Positions 53,889-63,510 of a stretch of DNA of 64,000 nt are shown one piece after another. A program made the translations under genes and the position numbers. Origin of the DNA: Devosia sp. ZB163. GTDB lineage: Bacteria; Pseudomonadota; Alphaproteobacteria; Rhizobiales; Devosiaceae. The notes beneath the pieces are model-generated. The model did not search any database, was not told the DNA's origin, and worked only from the letters and a program-made list of their open reading frames with translations. The DNA is taken from NCBI RefSeq assembly GCF_028613635.1, contig NZ_JAQRMY010000002.1, positions 558,001-622,000 of the forward strand, in the 5' to 3' direction. Position 1 is the first letter of the stretch. Each line of letters begins with the position of its first letter.

Positions 53889-56165
53889 TTACCCCACGAA
53901 CCTGTTGTTGCGCGGGAAGCCGGTCGGCGGTTGGCGTCCGGCGTCGGCGCGGTTGCCGATCCACTCCCCCAGCTCGTCCATCGTCTTGGTGTAGGTCCGG
54001 CCCGAGGAATCCGTCCAGGTGAGGCCGGTCGAGGTCGGGAAGGTCTTGAGGTCGCTCAGGCCGCCGTCTTTGTACTTCTGCAGGCGGACACCCTTGCCGC
54101 GGCCCATCTCGGGTAGCTGCTCGAGCGGGAACACCACCATCTTGCGGTTCTCGCCGATGACCGCGACCATGTCGCCATCCACCGGCACGATCAGCCGCGC
54201 TTCCTCGGTATCGGAGACGTTGAGCACCTGCTTGCCCTTGCGGGTGTTGGCGATCAGTTCGTCCTCGGCAACGATGAAGCCGTCGCCCTTGCGCGAGGCG
54301 ATGACGCGCTTGCGGCCGGGGCGGTAGACGAAGAGGTCGACCAGGTCGTGGCCTTCCTCGATATCGACCATCAGCCGTACCGGCTCGCCCTGGCTGCGGC
54401 CGCCAGGGAGGCGGTCGCCGGAGAGGGTGAAGACCTTGCCGCCCGTCGAGAGCAGCAGCAGCTTGTCCGTCGTCTGGGCGTGGATGAACAGCTTCAGCCG
54501 GTCGCCGGTCTTGAAGCCCTTCTCGTCGATGTCGCTCGTGTGGCCCTTCATCGAACGGATCCAGCCCTTCTCGGAGAGGATCACGGTGATGGGCTCGCGC
54601 TCGATCATCTGGGTCGCCACTTCCTCGTGGTCGATGTCCAGTGCTTCGGCGAAATCGGTCTTGCGACCCCACAACGGGTGCCGGGTGACCCCGTCCTTCT
54701 CGAACTTCGGATAGGCCTTCTTGAGGTCGCCGATCTGCTTGGCGATCTCGCCCCACTGCTTCTTGTCCGACGCGATCAGGGCGTTGAGGTGCGCCTGCTC
54801 ATCGCTGAGGTTCTTGTGCTCGGTGCGGAGCTCGATCTCCTCGAGCTTGCGCAGCGACCGGAGCCGCATGTTGAGGATAGCCTCGGCCTGGACGTCCGTC
54901 AGGCTGAAGGTCGCCATCAACGACGCCTTGGCATCGTCCTCCTCGCGGATGATGCGGATCACCTCGTCGAGGTTGAGGTAGGCAACGATGTAGCCGTCGA
55001 GCACCTCGAGGCGGCGGGCGATCTCGGCCAGCCGGTTGTTGGTGCGGCGCACCAGCACGTCCTTGCGGTGCTCGAGCCAGGCGACGATCGCCTCCTTGAG
55101 GCCCATCACCCGCGGCACGACCCCACGGTCGAGGACGTTCATGTTGAGCGAGACGCGCTGCTCGAGATCGGAAAGCTTGAACAGCTGCTCCATCAGGATG
55201 GCCGGATCGACCGTGCCGGCCCGCGGCTCGATGACCAGCCGGACGTCGTCGGCGCTCTCGTCGCGGATGTCCTTGAGCAGCGGCAACTTCTTCGCGAGCA
55301 GCAGCTCGGCGATCTTTTCGACGAGCTTGGACTTCTGCACCCCATAGGGGATCTCGGTGACGACGATCTGGTAGACGCCGCGTCCCTTGTCCTCGCGCTC
55401 CCAGCGGGCGCGCAGGCGGAACGAGCCGCGGCCGGTCTCATAGGAATTGAGGATGGACGCCTGGCTTTCGACCAGGATGCCGCCGGTCGGGAAATCCGGA
55501 CCGGGAATATGGTGCATCAGGTCGGCCGTCGTGGTGTCGTCACGACCGTGGTTGATGAGGTGCAGCGCCGCGTCGCAGATCTCGTGGACGTTGTGCGGCG
55601 GGATCGAGGTCGCCATGCCGACGGCGATGCCGGTCGAGCCGTTCGCTAGCAGGTTCGGGAAGTTCGCCGGCAGTACCGAGGGTTCCTCGGTGGCGCCGTC
55701 ATAGGTCGGCTTGAAGTCGACTGCGTTCTCGCTGATGCCCTCGAGCAGGCGCTGCGCCACCTCGGTCATGCGCGCTTCGGTGTAGCGGTAGGCCGCCGCT
55801 CCGTCGCCGTCGATATTGCCGAAGTTCCCCTGGCCGTCCACCAGCGGGTAGCGCATGGCAAAGTCCTGCGCCAGGCGGACCATGGCGTCGTAGATCGACT
55901 GGTCGCCGTGCGGGTGGAAGCTACCGATCACGTCGCCGACGACCTTGGCCGACTTCTTGTAGGCGCCGCCCGGATCGAGCCGCAGCAGCCGCATGGCGTG
56001 GAGAATCCGGCGGTGCACCGGCTTCAGGCCGTCGCGGGCATCGGGCAGGGCGCGCTGCGTGATGGTGGAAAGGGCGTAGGAGAGATAGCGCTCTTCGAGC
56101 GCATGCTTCAGATCGACGACCTCGGTTTTCTCGCCTTCCGGCGGCAGGGTCTTGTCGTCGCTCAT
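53889..56165 (-). CDS. parC: DNA topoisomerase IV subunit A
   Basis: A 758-residue type IIA topoisomerase subunit that decatenates replicated chromosomes with ParE. The N-terminal [28 protein letters not shown] block, [24 protein letters not shown] and the catalytic tyrosine Y128 in YRYTEARM are clear. The C-terminal beta-pinwheel lacks the GyrA box, supporting ParC over GyrA. It is preceded on the same strand by nothing within the window. Confidence 0.93.
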   Translation of the reverse strand: MSDDKTLPPEGEKTEVVDLKHALEERYLSYALSTITQRALPDARDGLKPVHRRILHAMRLLRLDPGGAYKKSAKVVGDVIGSFHPHGDQSIYDAMVRLAQDFAMRYPLVDGQGNFGNIDGDGAAAYRYTEARMTEVAQRLLEGISENAVDFKPTYDGATEEPSVLPANFPNLLANGSTGIAVGMATSIPPHNVHEICDAALHLINHGRDDTTTADLMHHIPGPDFPTGGILVESQASILNSYETGRGSFRLRARWEREDKGRGVYQIVVTEIPYGVQKSKLVEKIAELLLAKKLPLLKDIRDESADDVRLVIEPRAGTVDPAILMEQLFKLSDLEQRVSLNMNVLDRGVVPRVMGLKEAIVAWLEHRKDVLVRRTNNRLAEIARRLEVLDGYIVAYLNLDEVIRIIREEDDAKASLMATFSLTDVQAEAILNMRLRSLRKLEEIELRTEHKNLSDEQAHLNALIASDKKQWGEIAKQIGDLKKAYPKFEKDGVTRHPLWGRKTDFAEALDIDHEEVATQMIEREPITVILSEKGWIRSMKGHTSDIDEKGFKTGDRLKLFIHAQTTDKLLLLSTGGKVFTLSGDRLPGGRSQGEPVRLMVDIEEGHDLVDLFVYRPGRKRVIASRKGDGFIVAEDELIANTRKGKQVLNVSDTEEARLIVPVDGDMVAVIGENRKMVVFPLEQLPEMGRGKGVRLQKYKDGGLSDLKTFPTSTGLTWTDSSGRTYTKTMDELGEWIGNRADAGRQPPTGFPRNNRFVG

Positions 56166-56260
56166 GGGGTGCTGGGGTTCTTGCGAATCATTTTCGCACT
56201 ATAGCGACATGCCTCGCGGCTGGGGGCGCAGCGTGGCCGCACCCCCAGTGATTCTGCCAC

Positions 56261-56917
56261 TCAGAGGCGGCACTCGTGCAGCTGACCGTCGAAGCCGAGA
56301 AACGTATTGGTATCGGCGTCGTACGACTGATAGCGGGCGTCGCAGCGCGCCGCCTTGTCCTCGTCGATGGTCAGGGCTCTGTTCACCGCGTTGCCTTCAA
56401 ACGGGACAGCCCTGTTCATGTAGCCTCCACGGGTGACTGTCTCGCTGTTCACGGTGTCCGCATCCAGAGTTTCGTCCTCGAGGGCTTCGTCCGGCCCTAT
56501 GCCCGGGCCGGCGACCACGATCGGCGCACCCTGGACAACGGCGGGTCCGGGCATCGGATCGCCCCCCCAGCGGTTGAAGTACCGGTCGCCCGGATCGATT
56601 GCGTATGTGGGGTCTTCGACCACGAGTGGCCTGTAGACCACCGCGTCGTCACTTCCGAGCCCATAGTTCCAGCGGTTGGAATAGCGTGAGGGGTCCGGGT
56701 AGGCGCCGCCCCACATGTTGAGGTAGCCGTCATGCTCCTCGCACAGATTGAAGTCGATGCAGGCAAGGCCCGTCTCTGGGCCGTTCGTCAGGCCCGGTTC
56801 GAAGTAGTATCCGGTACTCGGGCCGCCGGAGACGTACTGGGCCAGGGCCGGGGTAGTCGAAATTGCCGTCATGCCGACGACAGTCGCCGCCGCAGCGGCA
56901 AGGGCGAGCTTGAGCAT
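56261..56917 (-). CDS. BA14K-like secreted protein, copy A
   Basis: A 218-residue protein with a signal peptide (ending TPALAQ). The C-terminal 30 residues, ARCDARYQSYDADTNTFLGF and GQLHECRL, are the BA14K signature known from the Brucella immunoreactive lectin-like protein. The middle is rich in Tyr, Trp, Gly and Pro (GYLNMWGGAYPD). It pairs with the related gene 200 bp upstream, and the two share similar sequence just upstream of their starts (TTCTCCCTTTCTTGGGT type on the plus strand). Confidence 0.75.
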   Translation of the reverse strand: MLKLALAAAAATVVGMTAISTTPALAQYVSGGPSTGYYFEPGLTNGPETGLACIDFNLCEEHDGYLNMWGGAYPDPSRYSNRWNYGLGSDDAVVYRPLVVEDPTYAIDPGDRYFNRWGGDPMPGPAVVQGAPIVVAGPGIGPDEALEDETLDADTVNSETVTRGGYMNRAVPFEGNAVNRALTIDEDKAARCDARYQSYDADTNTFLGFDGQLHECRL

Positions 56918-57120
56918 CGTCCTTCTCCCTTTCTTGGGTCATGTCGTGAGGCGATGGGCAAACCCGTCGGTTGCAGCAATGGTTGCTAGAAAAACGCTCC
57001 AAAAACGAGGTTCATCGCCTCATTTCTGCTTGAAAGACGGTTTCCCGGCCGCGCCCGGATGGGCCGGCCATGCTCTCGGTGGGGGATGCAGCAGGGGCAG
57101 CATCCCCCATGCTTGGGCAC

Positions 57121-57675
57121 CTAGAGACGGCAGACGTGGAACTGGCCGTCGAAGCCGAGGAACATGTCGGTCTGCGGGTTGTAGGACCGATAGCGCGCCT
57201 GGCAGCGAAGGACGTGGTTGCTGTCGACGACGATGACCTGCTGGTTGACGTAGTTGTCGTCATAGCTGTTCGCCAGGGCAGCGCCTGCTGCAAAGCCGAG
57301 TATCCCGGCTCCCAGTCCCCAGCCCCACGGGCGGTAGTTCCAGTTGTTCCAATACCGTCCGCGGTTCCAGTACCGGCCACCGTTCCAGTTGTTCCAGTAG
57401 CGGCCGCCGCCCCAGTTGCTCCAGCGGTTACCCCACCGGTTGCCGTTCCAGTTGTTCCAGTACCGGCCGCCGCCACCCCAGGCGCCAAAGTTGCGGCCGC
57501 GGTTGAAGTTCATGTAGCGACCACCGCCGCCCCAGTTGCTCATGTGGCCGAAGTTGCCTCCTCCACCAAAGCTGCGACCGCCGCCGCCGCCAAAGCGTTG
57601 AGCATCGGCAGGTGTAGAAGTCGCCAGAACGCCGACGACAGCAGCCGCACATGCGGCAAGGGCGAGCTTTTGCAT
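57121..57675 (-). CDS. BA14K-like secreted protein, copy B, Gly/Asn/Trp repeat
   Basis: A 184-residue protein with a signal peptide (about 1-25, TPADAQ). Residues about 28-118 are a low-complexity array of GGGRYWNNWNGxRW type repeats. A short hydrophobic segment follows (GAGILGFAAGAALANS), and then the BA14K C-terminus RCQARYRSYNPQTDMFLGF. Probably a surface-exposed protein. It is paralogous to the gene at 56261 in its ends but not in its middle. Confidence 0.75.
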   Translation of the reverse strand: MQKLALAACAAAVVGVLATSTPADAQRFGGGGGRSFGGGGNFGHMSNWGGGGRYMNFNRGRNFGAWGGGGRYWNNWNGNRWGNRWSNWGGGRYWNNWNGGRYWNRGRYWNNWNYRPWGWGLGAGILGFAAGAALANSYDDNYVNQQVIVVDSNHVLRCQARYRSYNPQTDMFLGFDGQFHVCRL

Positions 57676-57790
57676 CGTCCTTCTCCCTTCTTGGGTTATG
57701 TCGTGAGGCCGTTGGCCAAACCCTGCGACAGGCGCTTTGGTTGCCTGCCGCGCGAGAAATGTGGATCACTGGTGCGAAGGAGTACGAACC

Positions 57791-58270
57791 GTGCTGCGTC
57801 TCATCCTCGTCCGGCATGCCAAGTCAGCATGGGACAGCCCCGATCTGGCAGATTTCGATCGTCCCCTGGCGCCGCGCGGACGGCGGGCGGCGGCGTGGAT
57901 AGGTGAGACTGTGCGTGCCGAGGGCTGGTTGCCGACCCAGATCCTCTGCTCGCCGGCCACCCGCACCCGCGAGACCCTGACCCTGTCCGGCATCGAAGCT
58001 GATCAGCTGGACTTCGAGCGGCGGGTCTACGACCTGCGCGACGAGCACTACTTGGACCTGATCCGCGAGCGCGGGAAGGCGCGCACCCTCATGCTGGTTG
58101 GACACAACATGGCGATCTCGGCAACGGCAGAGCTCCTGACAGGCGGAGTTGGACCTGGTCCGATGGCGACCGGCGCCATCGTGGTTCTCGACTTCGACGC
58201 CAATGACTGGGCAGGCGTGGAGACGGGGAGCGGCCGCCTGATCGCATCGAGAAGACCGCCAAAGGACTAG
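57791..58270 (+). CDS. SixA-like histidine phosphatase
   Basis: A 159-residue member of the phosphoglycerate-mutase-like histidine phosphatase family. The catalytic RHA motif is at 8-10 (LVRHAKSAWDSP), CSPATRTRET has the second arginine, and MLVGHNMAI the second histidine. E. coli SixA dephosphorylates phosphohistidine on NPr or ArcB. The start is GTG 57791, preceded by AAGGAG. Substrate not inferable. Confidence 0.82.
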   Translation: MLRLILVRHAKSAWDSPDLADFDRPLAPRGRRAAAWIGETVRAEGWLPTQILCSPATRTRETLTLSGIEADQLDFERRVYDLRDEHYLDLIRERGKARTLMLVGHNMAISATAELLTGGVGPGPMATGAIVVLDFDANDWAGVETGSGRLIASRRPPKD

Positions 58271-58319
58271 GGGACGCCGGGGCAGGGGCTTTTCTCGTCC
58301 GGCCAAGTCTGCGATAACG

Positions 58320-58400
58320 GCACCGTTCGCGCGACTGGCGAGATCAGATGGGGCACCATCGGGGAACGCGAACGAGAAGCTGCCGCTCGCCTGGGCACCC
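58320..58400 (+). ncRNA. ZTP (pfl) riboswitch upstream of glyA
   Basis: A classic pfl-motif aptamer that senses the purine intermediates ZMP/ZTP. P1 is CGTTCGCG (58324-58331) with CGCGAACG (58367-58374). Inside are CGACTGGCGAG and a small hairpin ATGGGGCACCAT followed by CGGGGAA. The 3' part is GCCGCTCGCCTGGGCA. GGCGAG (58337-58342) pairs with CTCGCC (58386-58391) as the pseudoknot. It ends about 140 nt before glyA, which makes one-carbon units for purine synthesis, so ZTP should raise glyA expression. The expression platform is not clear. Confidence 0.88.
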
Positions 58401-58542
58401 GTCGCAACCTCATGGGAGCCCGTATGAACCCTACATCCCGCAGTAACCGCCAGGCTGTCGCCAGCTTGGAATCGCCGGAGCCGGCGTGCTACACGCAGCC
58501 CGGCCCACACGCCACTTACCTCTTCTGCTCCGGGAGACGCCA

Positions 58543-59847
58543 ATGAGCGCCGCCGCGAACCTTCCGCTCTTTCCGCGCTTCTTTTCCAACACGCTGGCCG
58601 AGACCGATCCCGAGATCGCCGAGGCCATCCAGCTCGAACTCGGTCGCCAGCAGCACGAGATCGAGCTGATCGCGTCCGAGAACATCGTGTCCAAGGCCGT
58701 GCTCGAGGCCCAGGGCTCGATCATGACCAACAAGTACGCCGAGGGTTACCCGGGCAAGCGCTACTACGGCGGCTGCCAGTACGTGGACATCGCCGAGAAC
58801 CTCGCGATCGAGCGCGCCAAGCAGCTGTTCGGCTCGAACTTCGCCAACGTCCAGCCCAATTCGGGCTCGCAGATGAACCAGGCCGTGTTCCTCGCGCTGC
58901 TGCAGCCGGGCGATACCTTCATGGGCCTCGACCTGAACTCGGGCGGTCACCTGACCCACGGCTCGCCGGTCAACATGAGCGGCAAGTGGTTCAACGTCAT
59001 CTCCTACGGCGTGCGCCGTGACGACAACCTGCTCGACATGGACGATGTCGCGGCCAAGGCCCGCGAGCACAAGCCCAAGCTGATCCTCGCCGGCGGCACG
59101 GCCTATTCGCGCGTCTGGGACTGGGCGAAGTTCCGCGAGATCGCCGACGAGATCGGCGCCTATCTGATGGTCGACATGGCTCACATCGCCGGCCTCGTCG
59201 CCGGTGGTGTGCATCCCTCGCCGGTGCCGCATGCGCATGTGGTGACGACGACCACCCACAAGTCGCTCCGCGGCCCGCGCGGCGGCATGATCCTCAGCAA
59301 CGACGAGGACATCGCCAAGAAGATCAACTCGGCCGTGTTCCCGGGCCTCCAGGGCGGGCCGCTGATGCACGTCATCGCCGCCAAGGCCGTGGCGTTCAAG
59401 GAAGCGCTGCAGCCCGAGTTCAAGGCCTATGCTCAGCAGGTCGTCTCGAACGCCCGCACGCTGGCCGCGACGCTGGTGGAGAACGGCCTCGACGTCGTCT
59501 CGGGCGGTACCGACAACCACCTGATGCTGGTCGACCTTCGCAAGAAGAATGCGACCGGCAAGCGGGCGGAAGCCGGCCTGGGTCGCGCCTTCATCACCTG
59601 CAACAAGAACGGCATCCCGTTCGATCCGGAAAAGCCGTTCGTCACCTCGGGTGTCCGTCTCGGCACGCCGGCGGCGACCAGCCGTGGCTTCGGCGAAGCG
59701 GAATTCCGTGAGATCGGCAAGCTGATCGTCGAGGTTCTTGATGGCCTGCGTGAAGCCAATTCGGACGAGGGCAACGCCGCAGTGGAAGCCGCCGTGCGCG
59801 AGAAGGTGAAAGCCCTCACCGCCCGCTTCCCGATCTACGCCGACTGA
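58543..59847 (+). CDS. glyA: Serine hydroxymethyltransferase
   Basis: A 434-residue PLP enzyme converting serine and tetrahydrofolate to glycine and methylene-THF. The lysine K240 lies in [14 protein letters not shown], with [12 protein letters not shown] near the N-terminus and [18 protein letters not shown] following. ATG 58543 follows GGGAG and gives the usual N-terminus. The gene is under a ZTP riboswitch. Confidence 0.97.
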   Translation: MSAAANLPLFPRFFSNTLAETDPEIAEAIQLELGRQQHEIELIASENIVSKAVLEAQGSIMTNKYAEGYPGKRYYGGCQYVDIAENLAIERAKQLFGSNFANVQPNSGSQMNQAVFLALLQPGDTFMGLDLNSGGHLTHGSPVNMSGKWFNVISYGVRRDDNLLDMDDVAAKAREHKPKLILAGGTAYSRVWDWAKFREIADEIGAYLMVDMAHIAGLVAGGVHPSPVPHAHVVTTTTHKSLRGPRGGMILSNDEDIAKKINSAVFPGLQGGPLMHVIAAKAVAFKEALQPEFKAYAQQVVSNARTLAATLVENGLDVVSGGTDNHLMLVDLRKKNATGKRAEAGLGRAFITCNKNGIPFDPEKPFVTSGVRLGTPAATSRGFGEAEFREIGKLIVEVLDGLREANSDEGNAAVEAAVREKVKALTARFPIYAD

Positions 59848-59886
59848 GGCCATGGGCTCGATCAGGTCCTCGCTGTCGTCTGCGGC

Positions 59887-59985
59887 CTCCCTCCCCCTTG
59901 AGGGGAGGGCCGGGGAGGGGGTAGTGCGGTTCATGAACCGATGGACCCCCACCCCCAACCCCTCCCCTCAAGGGGGAGGGGAGCC
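59887..59985. repeat. Inverted GC-rich palindromes with a central dyad
   Basis: Two near-identical arms of about 35 nt in opposite orientation (core CCCCCTTGAGGGGAGG at 59893-59908 and its inverse at about 59962-59977) flank a perfect 14-nt palindrome CGGTTCATGAACCG at 59927-59940. The arms belong to the CCCTC-rich family also seen at 7120 and 8333. It lies between glyA and nrdR. Confidence 0.7.
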
Positions 59986-60027
59986 GACCGCTGCCCGGCC
60001 CTGGACCTGTTCGAGGATGTACCTCTG

Positions 60028-60507
60028 ATGCGCTGTCCCTATTGCGGAAACGACGATACGCAGGTCAAGGACAGCCGGCCGACCGAGGACTCCAACGCCA
60101 TTCGCCGCCGCAGGATCTGCAATGCCTGCGGCGGCCGCTTCACCACCTTTGAGCGCGTGCAGCTGCGCGAGCTGCTGGTGGTGAAGAAATCCGGCCGCAA
60201 GGTGCCGTTCGACCGCGACAAGCTCGAGCGGTCGGTGAATACGGCGCTGCGCAAGCGGGATGTCGAACCCGAGCGCGTCGAGCGCATGATCTCGGGCGTC
60301 GTCCGTCAGCTCGAAAGCCTCGGCGAATCCGAGGTTACCTCCGACCAGATCGGGGAGTTCGTGATGGAGGGCCTCAAGGGGCTCGACGATGTCGCATTTG
60401 TGCGCTTCGCCTCCGTTTACAAGAACTTCTCGGCGGCCGATGATTTCCGGTCGTTCCTGACTGAACTCGGGAACGACGAGCGGAGCAAACCCAACCGCGA
60501 CGATTGA
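60028..60507 (+). CDS. nrdR: Ribonucleotide reductase repressor NrdR
   Basis: A 159-residue zinc-ribbon/ATP-cone repressor. Zinc cysteines are C3, C6, C31 and C34 ([23 protein letters not shown]). The ATP-cone starts at about 46 with [20 protein letters not shown]. It senses dATP/ATP and represses nrd operons. ATG 60028 gives the invariant N-terminus. Following glyA is a usual alphaproteobacterial order. Confidence 0.95.
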   Translation: MRCPYCGNDDTQVKDSRPTEDSNAIRRRRICNACGGRFTTFERVQLRELLVVKKSGRKVPFDRDKLERSVNTALRKRDVEPERVERMISGVVRQLESLGESEVTSDQIGEFVMEGLKGLDDVAFVRFASVYKNFSAADDFRSFLTELGNDERSKPNRDD

Positions 60508-60590
60508 GATTGCGGTCCTTGAGCCTGCTGGACTAAATCTGCGGGCCGAACATTGCGCCACTCGAGCGCGTAACAGAACGTCCTTTATAT

Positions 60591-61091
60591 ATGTCCCAGC
60601 CTAAGCCGCGCGATCCTTCTGCTCCCCGTCCCGCCAACCAGCGTGGAGCGGCAAGGCTGGCGGCCGTCCAGGCCCTGTACCAGATGGATGTGGGCCGGCA
60701 GACGCTCGAGGATACGCTGGCCCAGTTCAGCGCCATCCATGTCGGCCGCGAGATCGAGGGCGAGGAATATCTGCCGGCCGATGCGGACTTCTTCCGCCAG
60801 ATCGTCTCCGGCGTGATCAAGTCCCAGCTGCAGATCGACCCGGCGGTGGACACCGCGCTGGTCGACACCTGGCCGATGGGCCGGATCGACGCCACGCTCC
60901 GCGCTATCCTCCGCGCCGCGACTTTCGAGTTGCTGAAGCGCCGGGATATCCCGGCGCGGGTCGTGATCACCGAGTATGTCGACGTCGCCAAGGCCTTCTA
61001 CGAGGACGAGGCGCCACGGATGGTCAACGCCGTGCTCGACCAGGTGGCCAAGACCGCGGGGCGCGACAACGACCCGGCCAAGACCAGGTAG
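60591..61091 (+). CDS. nusB: Transcription antitermination factor NusB
   Basis: A 166-residue all-helical protein that, with NusE, binds boxA RNA in rRNA antitermination. NQRGAARLAAVQALYQMDVG at about 16-35 is the family's N-terminal signature and the C-terminal ITEYVDVAKAFYEDEAPRMV the second. The ribH gene that often precedes nusB in related genomes is not here. Confidence 0.9.
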   Translation: MSQPKPRDPSAPRPANQRGAARLAAVQALYQMDVGRQTLEDTLAQFSAIHVGREIEGEEYLPADADFFRQIVSGVIKSQLQIDPAVDTALVDTWPMGRIDATLRAILRAATFELLKRRDIPARVVITEYVDVAKAFYEDEAPRMVNAVLDQVAKTAGRDNDPAKTR

Positions 61092-61093
61092 CC

Positions 61094-62311
61094 ATGATGC
61101 ACGGGCGCGCTGGCACCAGCACTGGGTCGCCCGTCCGGAACATTGGCCTGCTCGCCGTCGCCCAGGCAATCATGGGTTCGAACCAGGCGATCCTGATGTC
61201 GATCGCCTCGCTTACGGCTGCCGGCATGGTCGCCGACAAGGCCTTCGCCACCGTACCGGTATCGCTGATGATCATCGGCACGGCCCTCGCAACGGGGCCG
61301 GCCGCCTGGCTCATCCACTCGTGGGGCAGGCGGAATGGACTCGCCCTTGGCGCCGCCATCGCCATACCCGCTGCGCTGGTTGCCGCCTTTGCCGCATGGA
61401 TGGGCTGGTTCGTGCTGTTCTGCGTGGCGCTCGCCGCGCTGGGTGCGCCGGCCGCCTTCGCCAACCAGTATCGTTTCGCGGCGGCGGACAGCGTGCCGGA
61501 AGGGCTCAAGTCCCGCGCCATCTCGTGGGTGCTCTTCGGTGGCGTGGTGTCCGGATTCCTCGGGCCACAGCTCAGCGCCCACACCAAGGACTGGTTCCCG
61601 GGCCACGAGTTCACCGCCACCTACCTGGTGATGGCGGGGCTTGCGATCGTTGCCATCGGCGTCCTCTGGCTCACGCGACTGGCGCCGACGGTGCAGCAAG
61701 CCGAGGGCCGCAAGGCCGGGCGCTCGCTGCCGGTTCTGCTGCGGGACAGGAGCATCTGGGTGCCGATGCTGGCTGCGGCGGCGTCCTACTCGCTGATGGT
61801 GCTGGTGATGGTCGCGGCGCCGCTCGCCATGGTCTACGTGTGCGGGCACACCAGCGAGGACGCGGCCTTCGCCATCCAGTGGCACATCGTCTCGATGTTC
61901 GCGCCGAGCTTCATCACTGGCGCGGTGATCACGCGACTCGGGGCGCCGATGACGGCGGCCATCGGCCTGCTCGCCATCCTCGCGGCAGCGGCGGTGAACC
62001 TCAACGGTATCAGCACGCTCCACTTCAACATTTCGCTGATTCTGCTGGGGGTTGGCTGGAACTTCGGGTTCATCGCCTCAACCGCCATGCTGTCCATCGC
62101 CTACCGCCCCGAAGAGGCGGCGCGGGTGCAGGGACTGAACGAGCAGGTGGTGTTCGGCGTGATGGCCGTGGCCTCGATCGCCTCGGGCGTGCTGCTGCAG
62201 GTGGTGGGGTGGCAGACGATCAACCTGCTGGCGATCGTCGTCGCTACGGCCGCCATCCTGGCACTGGCCTGGGGCAGCCTGGGGCCGAGCAGGTCAGCGG
62301 AGCTGACCTGA
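61094..62311 (+). CDS. Major facilitator superfamily transporter
   Basis: A 405-residue membrane protein with about 12 helices in two halves, a cytoplasmic loop in the middle (about 200-215, QQAEGRKAGRS), and the MFS-type short basic loop HSWGRRNG between helices 2 and 3. QYRFAAADSVPEGLKSRAIS resembles loops of drug/solute transporters of this order. It starts two bases after nusB. The substrate is unknown. ATG 61097 is an alternative start. Confidence 0.8.
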   Translation: MMHGRAGTSTGSPVRNIGLLAVAQAIMGSNQAILMSIASLTAAGMVADKAFATVPVSLMIIGTALATGPAAWLIHSWGRRNGLALGAAIAIPAALVAAFAAWMGWFVLFCVALAALGAPAAFANQYRFAAADSVPEGLKSRAISWVLFGGVVSGFLGPQLSAHTKDWFPGHEFTATYLVMAGLAIVAIGVLWLTRLAPTVQQAEGRKAGRSLPVLLRDRSIWVPMLAAAASYSLMVLVMVAAPLAMVYVCGHTSEDAAFAIQWHIVSMFAPSFITGAVITRLGAPMTAAIGLLAILAAAAVNLNGISTLHFNISLILLGVGWNFGFIASTAMLSIAYRPEEAARVQGLNEQVVFGVMAVASIASGVLLQVVGWQTINLLAIVVATAAILALAWGSLGPSRSAELT

Positions 62312-62374
62312 CAAGTCGCGAAATCTGAACGAAGCTTGCTGCGATCCTGAACGGCGTCTGGCGCCGTTCGGGCG

Positions 62375-62824
62375 CTAGATCGAGCTGAGGATCGATTCGA
62401 GGAAGGTGCGGTCCTGGCCGTAGGACGGGGTGCGGCGGCTCTCGATGTTGAACATCTTGCCGTCCTTGATCCCGAGCCGCTCGGTGTCGACGACCTTGTT
62501 CTTCTTGTCGAAGTAGACGACGAGCAGGGTGCGCTCCTTGTTCAGCTCCATGCCGAACGCGGTCTGCTGCACCTTCTCACCCAGGTAGTACCAGGCGGTC
62601 TCGGATGCGAAGTTGTTGGTGACCTGCGGCGACCCCAGCACGGCAGTGACGAGCGCGGCGCTCTGGCCGACGCGAATCTGCGCCACCGCGTCTTCCGAGA
62701 TCGTGTAGCCGCGTTGCTTCTGCTGCGTCAGGCTCATGCCGCTCGAGCAGGCCGACAGCGTCAGCCCCAGCACCACGGCGGCACTGATCGGGAGGAGGCG
62801 GTTTGTGAAGCTGCGCAGAGGCAT
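62375..62824 (-). CDS. bamE: Outer-membrane assembly lipoprotein BamE
   Basis: A 149-residue lipoprotein of the SmpA/OmlA family, a part of the BAM complex that inserts beta-barrels. The lipobox is LTLSAC with lipidated C26. The BamE domain follows: IRVGQSAALVTAVLGSPQ and TAWYYLGEK. ATG 62824 is used; the base triplet before it is TTG. It is convergent with the MFS gene and divergent from the bc1 chaperone gene, as in many alphaproteobacteria. Confidence 0.9.
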   Translation of the reverse strand: MPLRSFTNRLLPISAAVVLGLTLSACSSGMSLTQQKQRGYTISEDAVAQIRVGQSAALVTAVLGSPQVTNNFASETAWYYLGEKVQQTAFGMELNKERTLLVVYFDKKNKVVDTERLGIKDGKMFNIESRRTPSYGQDRTFLESILSSI

Positions 62825-62985
62825 CAATTTGACTTTCCCGATCCCTGTCTACTATTAGCTCGGCCTTGGCCGGGCGGGCACTGTTTAGCTGTCAAAGGCG
62901 CCCAATGGCAAGCTGGCTAGGTCGACGACCTTGAACCCTTCCACACCGGCAGAAGCTTGTACCGCACAAACGCGGAGTGCCACTG

Positions 62986-63510
62986 ATGATATTGAACTTG
63001 TTCAGAAAAAAACCGGCCTCGGACGCCCTTTATTCGGTCTACCGAGCCATTGTGGCGCAATCCCGGCAGCCCGTCTTCTACGCCGAGTGGGGCGTTCCGG
63101 ACACGGTGACGGGCCGCTTCGACATGATCTCGCTGCACATGGCGCTGCTGTTCCGCCGCCTGCGGGACGACAAGGCCACGACCGATTTCAGCCAGGCGCT
63201 GTTCGACCTGTTCTTCAAGGACATGGACCGAAACCTGCGTGAAATGGGCGTCACGGACCTCGGCGTGCCCAAGAAGGTGCGCAAGATGACCGAGATCTTC
63301 TATGCGCTGATGACCGGCATCAACGAGGCGATCGACCGCGGTGACCGGGCAGGGGTGGAAGCCGTGCTCAAGCGCAACATCCTCGCCGACGCCGACAACG
63401 CCCGCCCCGCGGAACTGGCGGCATATCTCTTCGTTCAGTCCGAAAACCTGGCCGGCCAGCCGCTCGAGGCGATCACCGGCGGCAAGCTCGAAATGGCGGC
63501 AGCGGCATGA
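62986..63510 (+). CDS. Ubiquinol-cytochrome c chaperone family protein
   Basis: A 174-residue relative of mitochondrial CBP3/UQCC1, which helps assemble cytochrome bc1. The family segment MISLHMALLFRRLRD is followed by LFDLFFKDMDRNLREMGVTDLGV and the VPKKVRKMTEIFYALM block. ATG 62986 is preceded by GGAG; a GTG nine bases earlier is possible. It overlaps the next gene as ATGA. Confidence 0.87.
   Translation: MILNLFRKKPASDALYSVYRAIVAQSRQPVFYAEWGVPDTVTGRFDMISLHMALLFRRLRDDKATTDFSQALFDLFFKDMDRNLREMGVTDLGVPKKVRKMTEIFYALMTGINEAIDRGDRAGVEAVLKRNILADADNARPAELAAYLFVQSENLAGQPLEAITGGKLEMAAAA

Noticed and set aside
57121-57675. Repeats in the Gly/Asn/Trp-rich gene as a CRISPR-like array
   Set aside because: The repeats are in frame, imperfect and without spacers of constant length; they encode a low-complexity protein segment.
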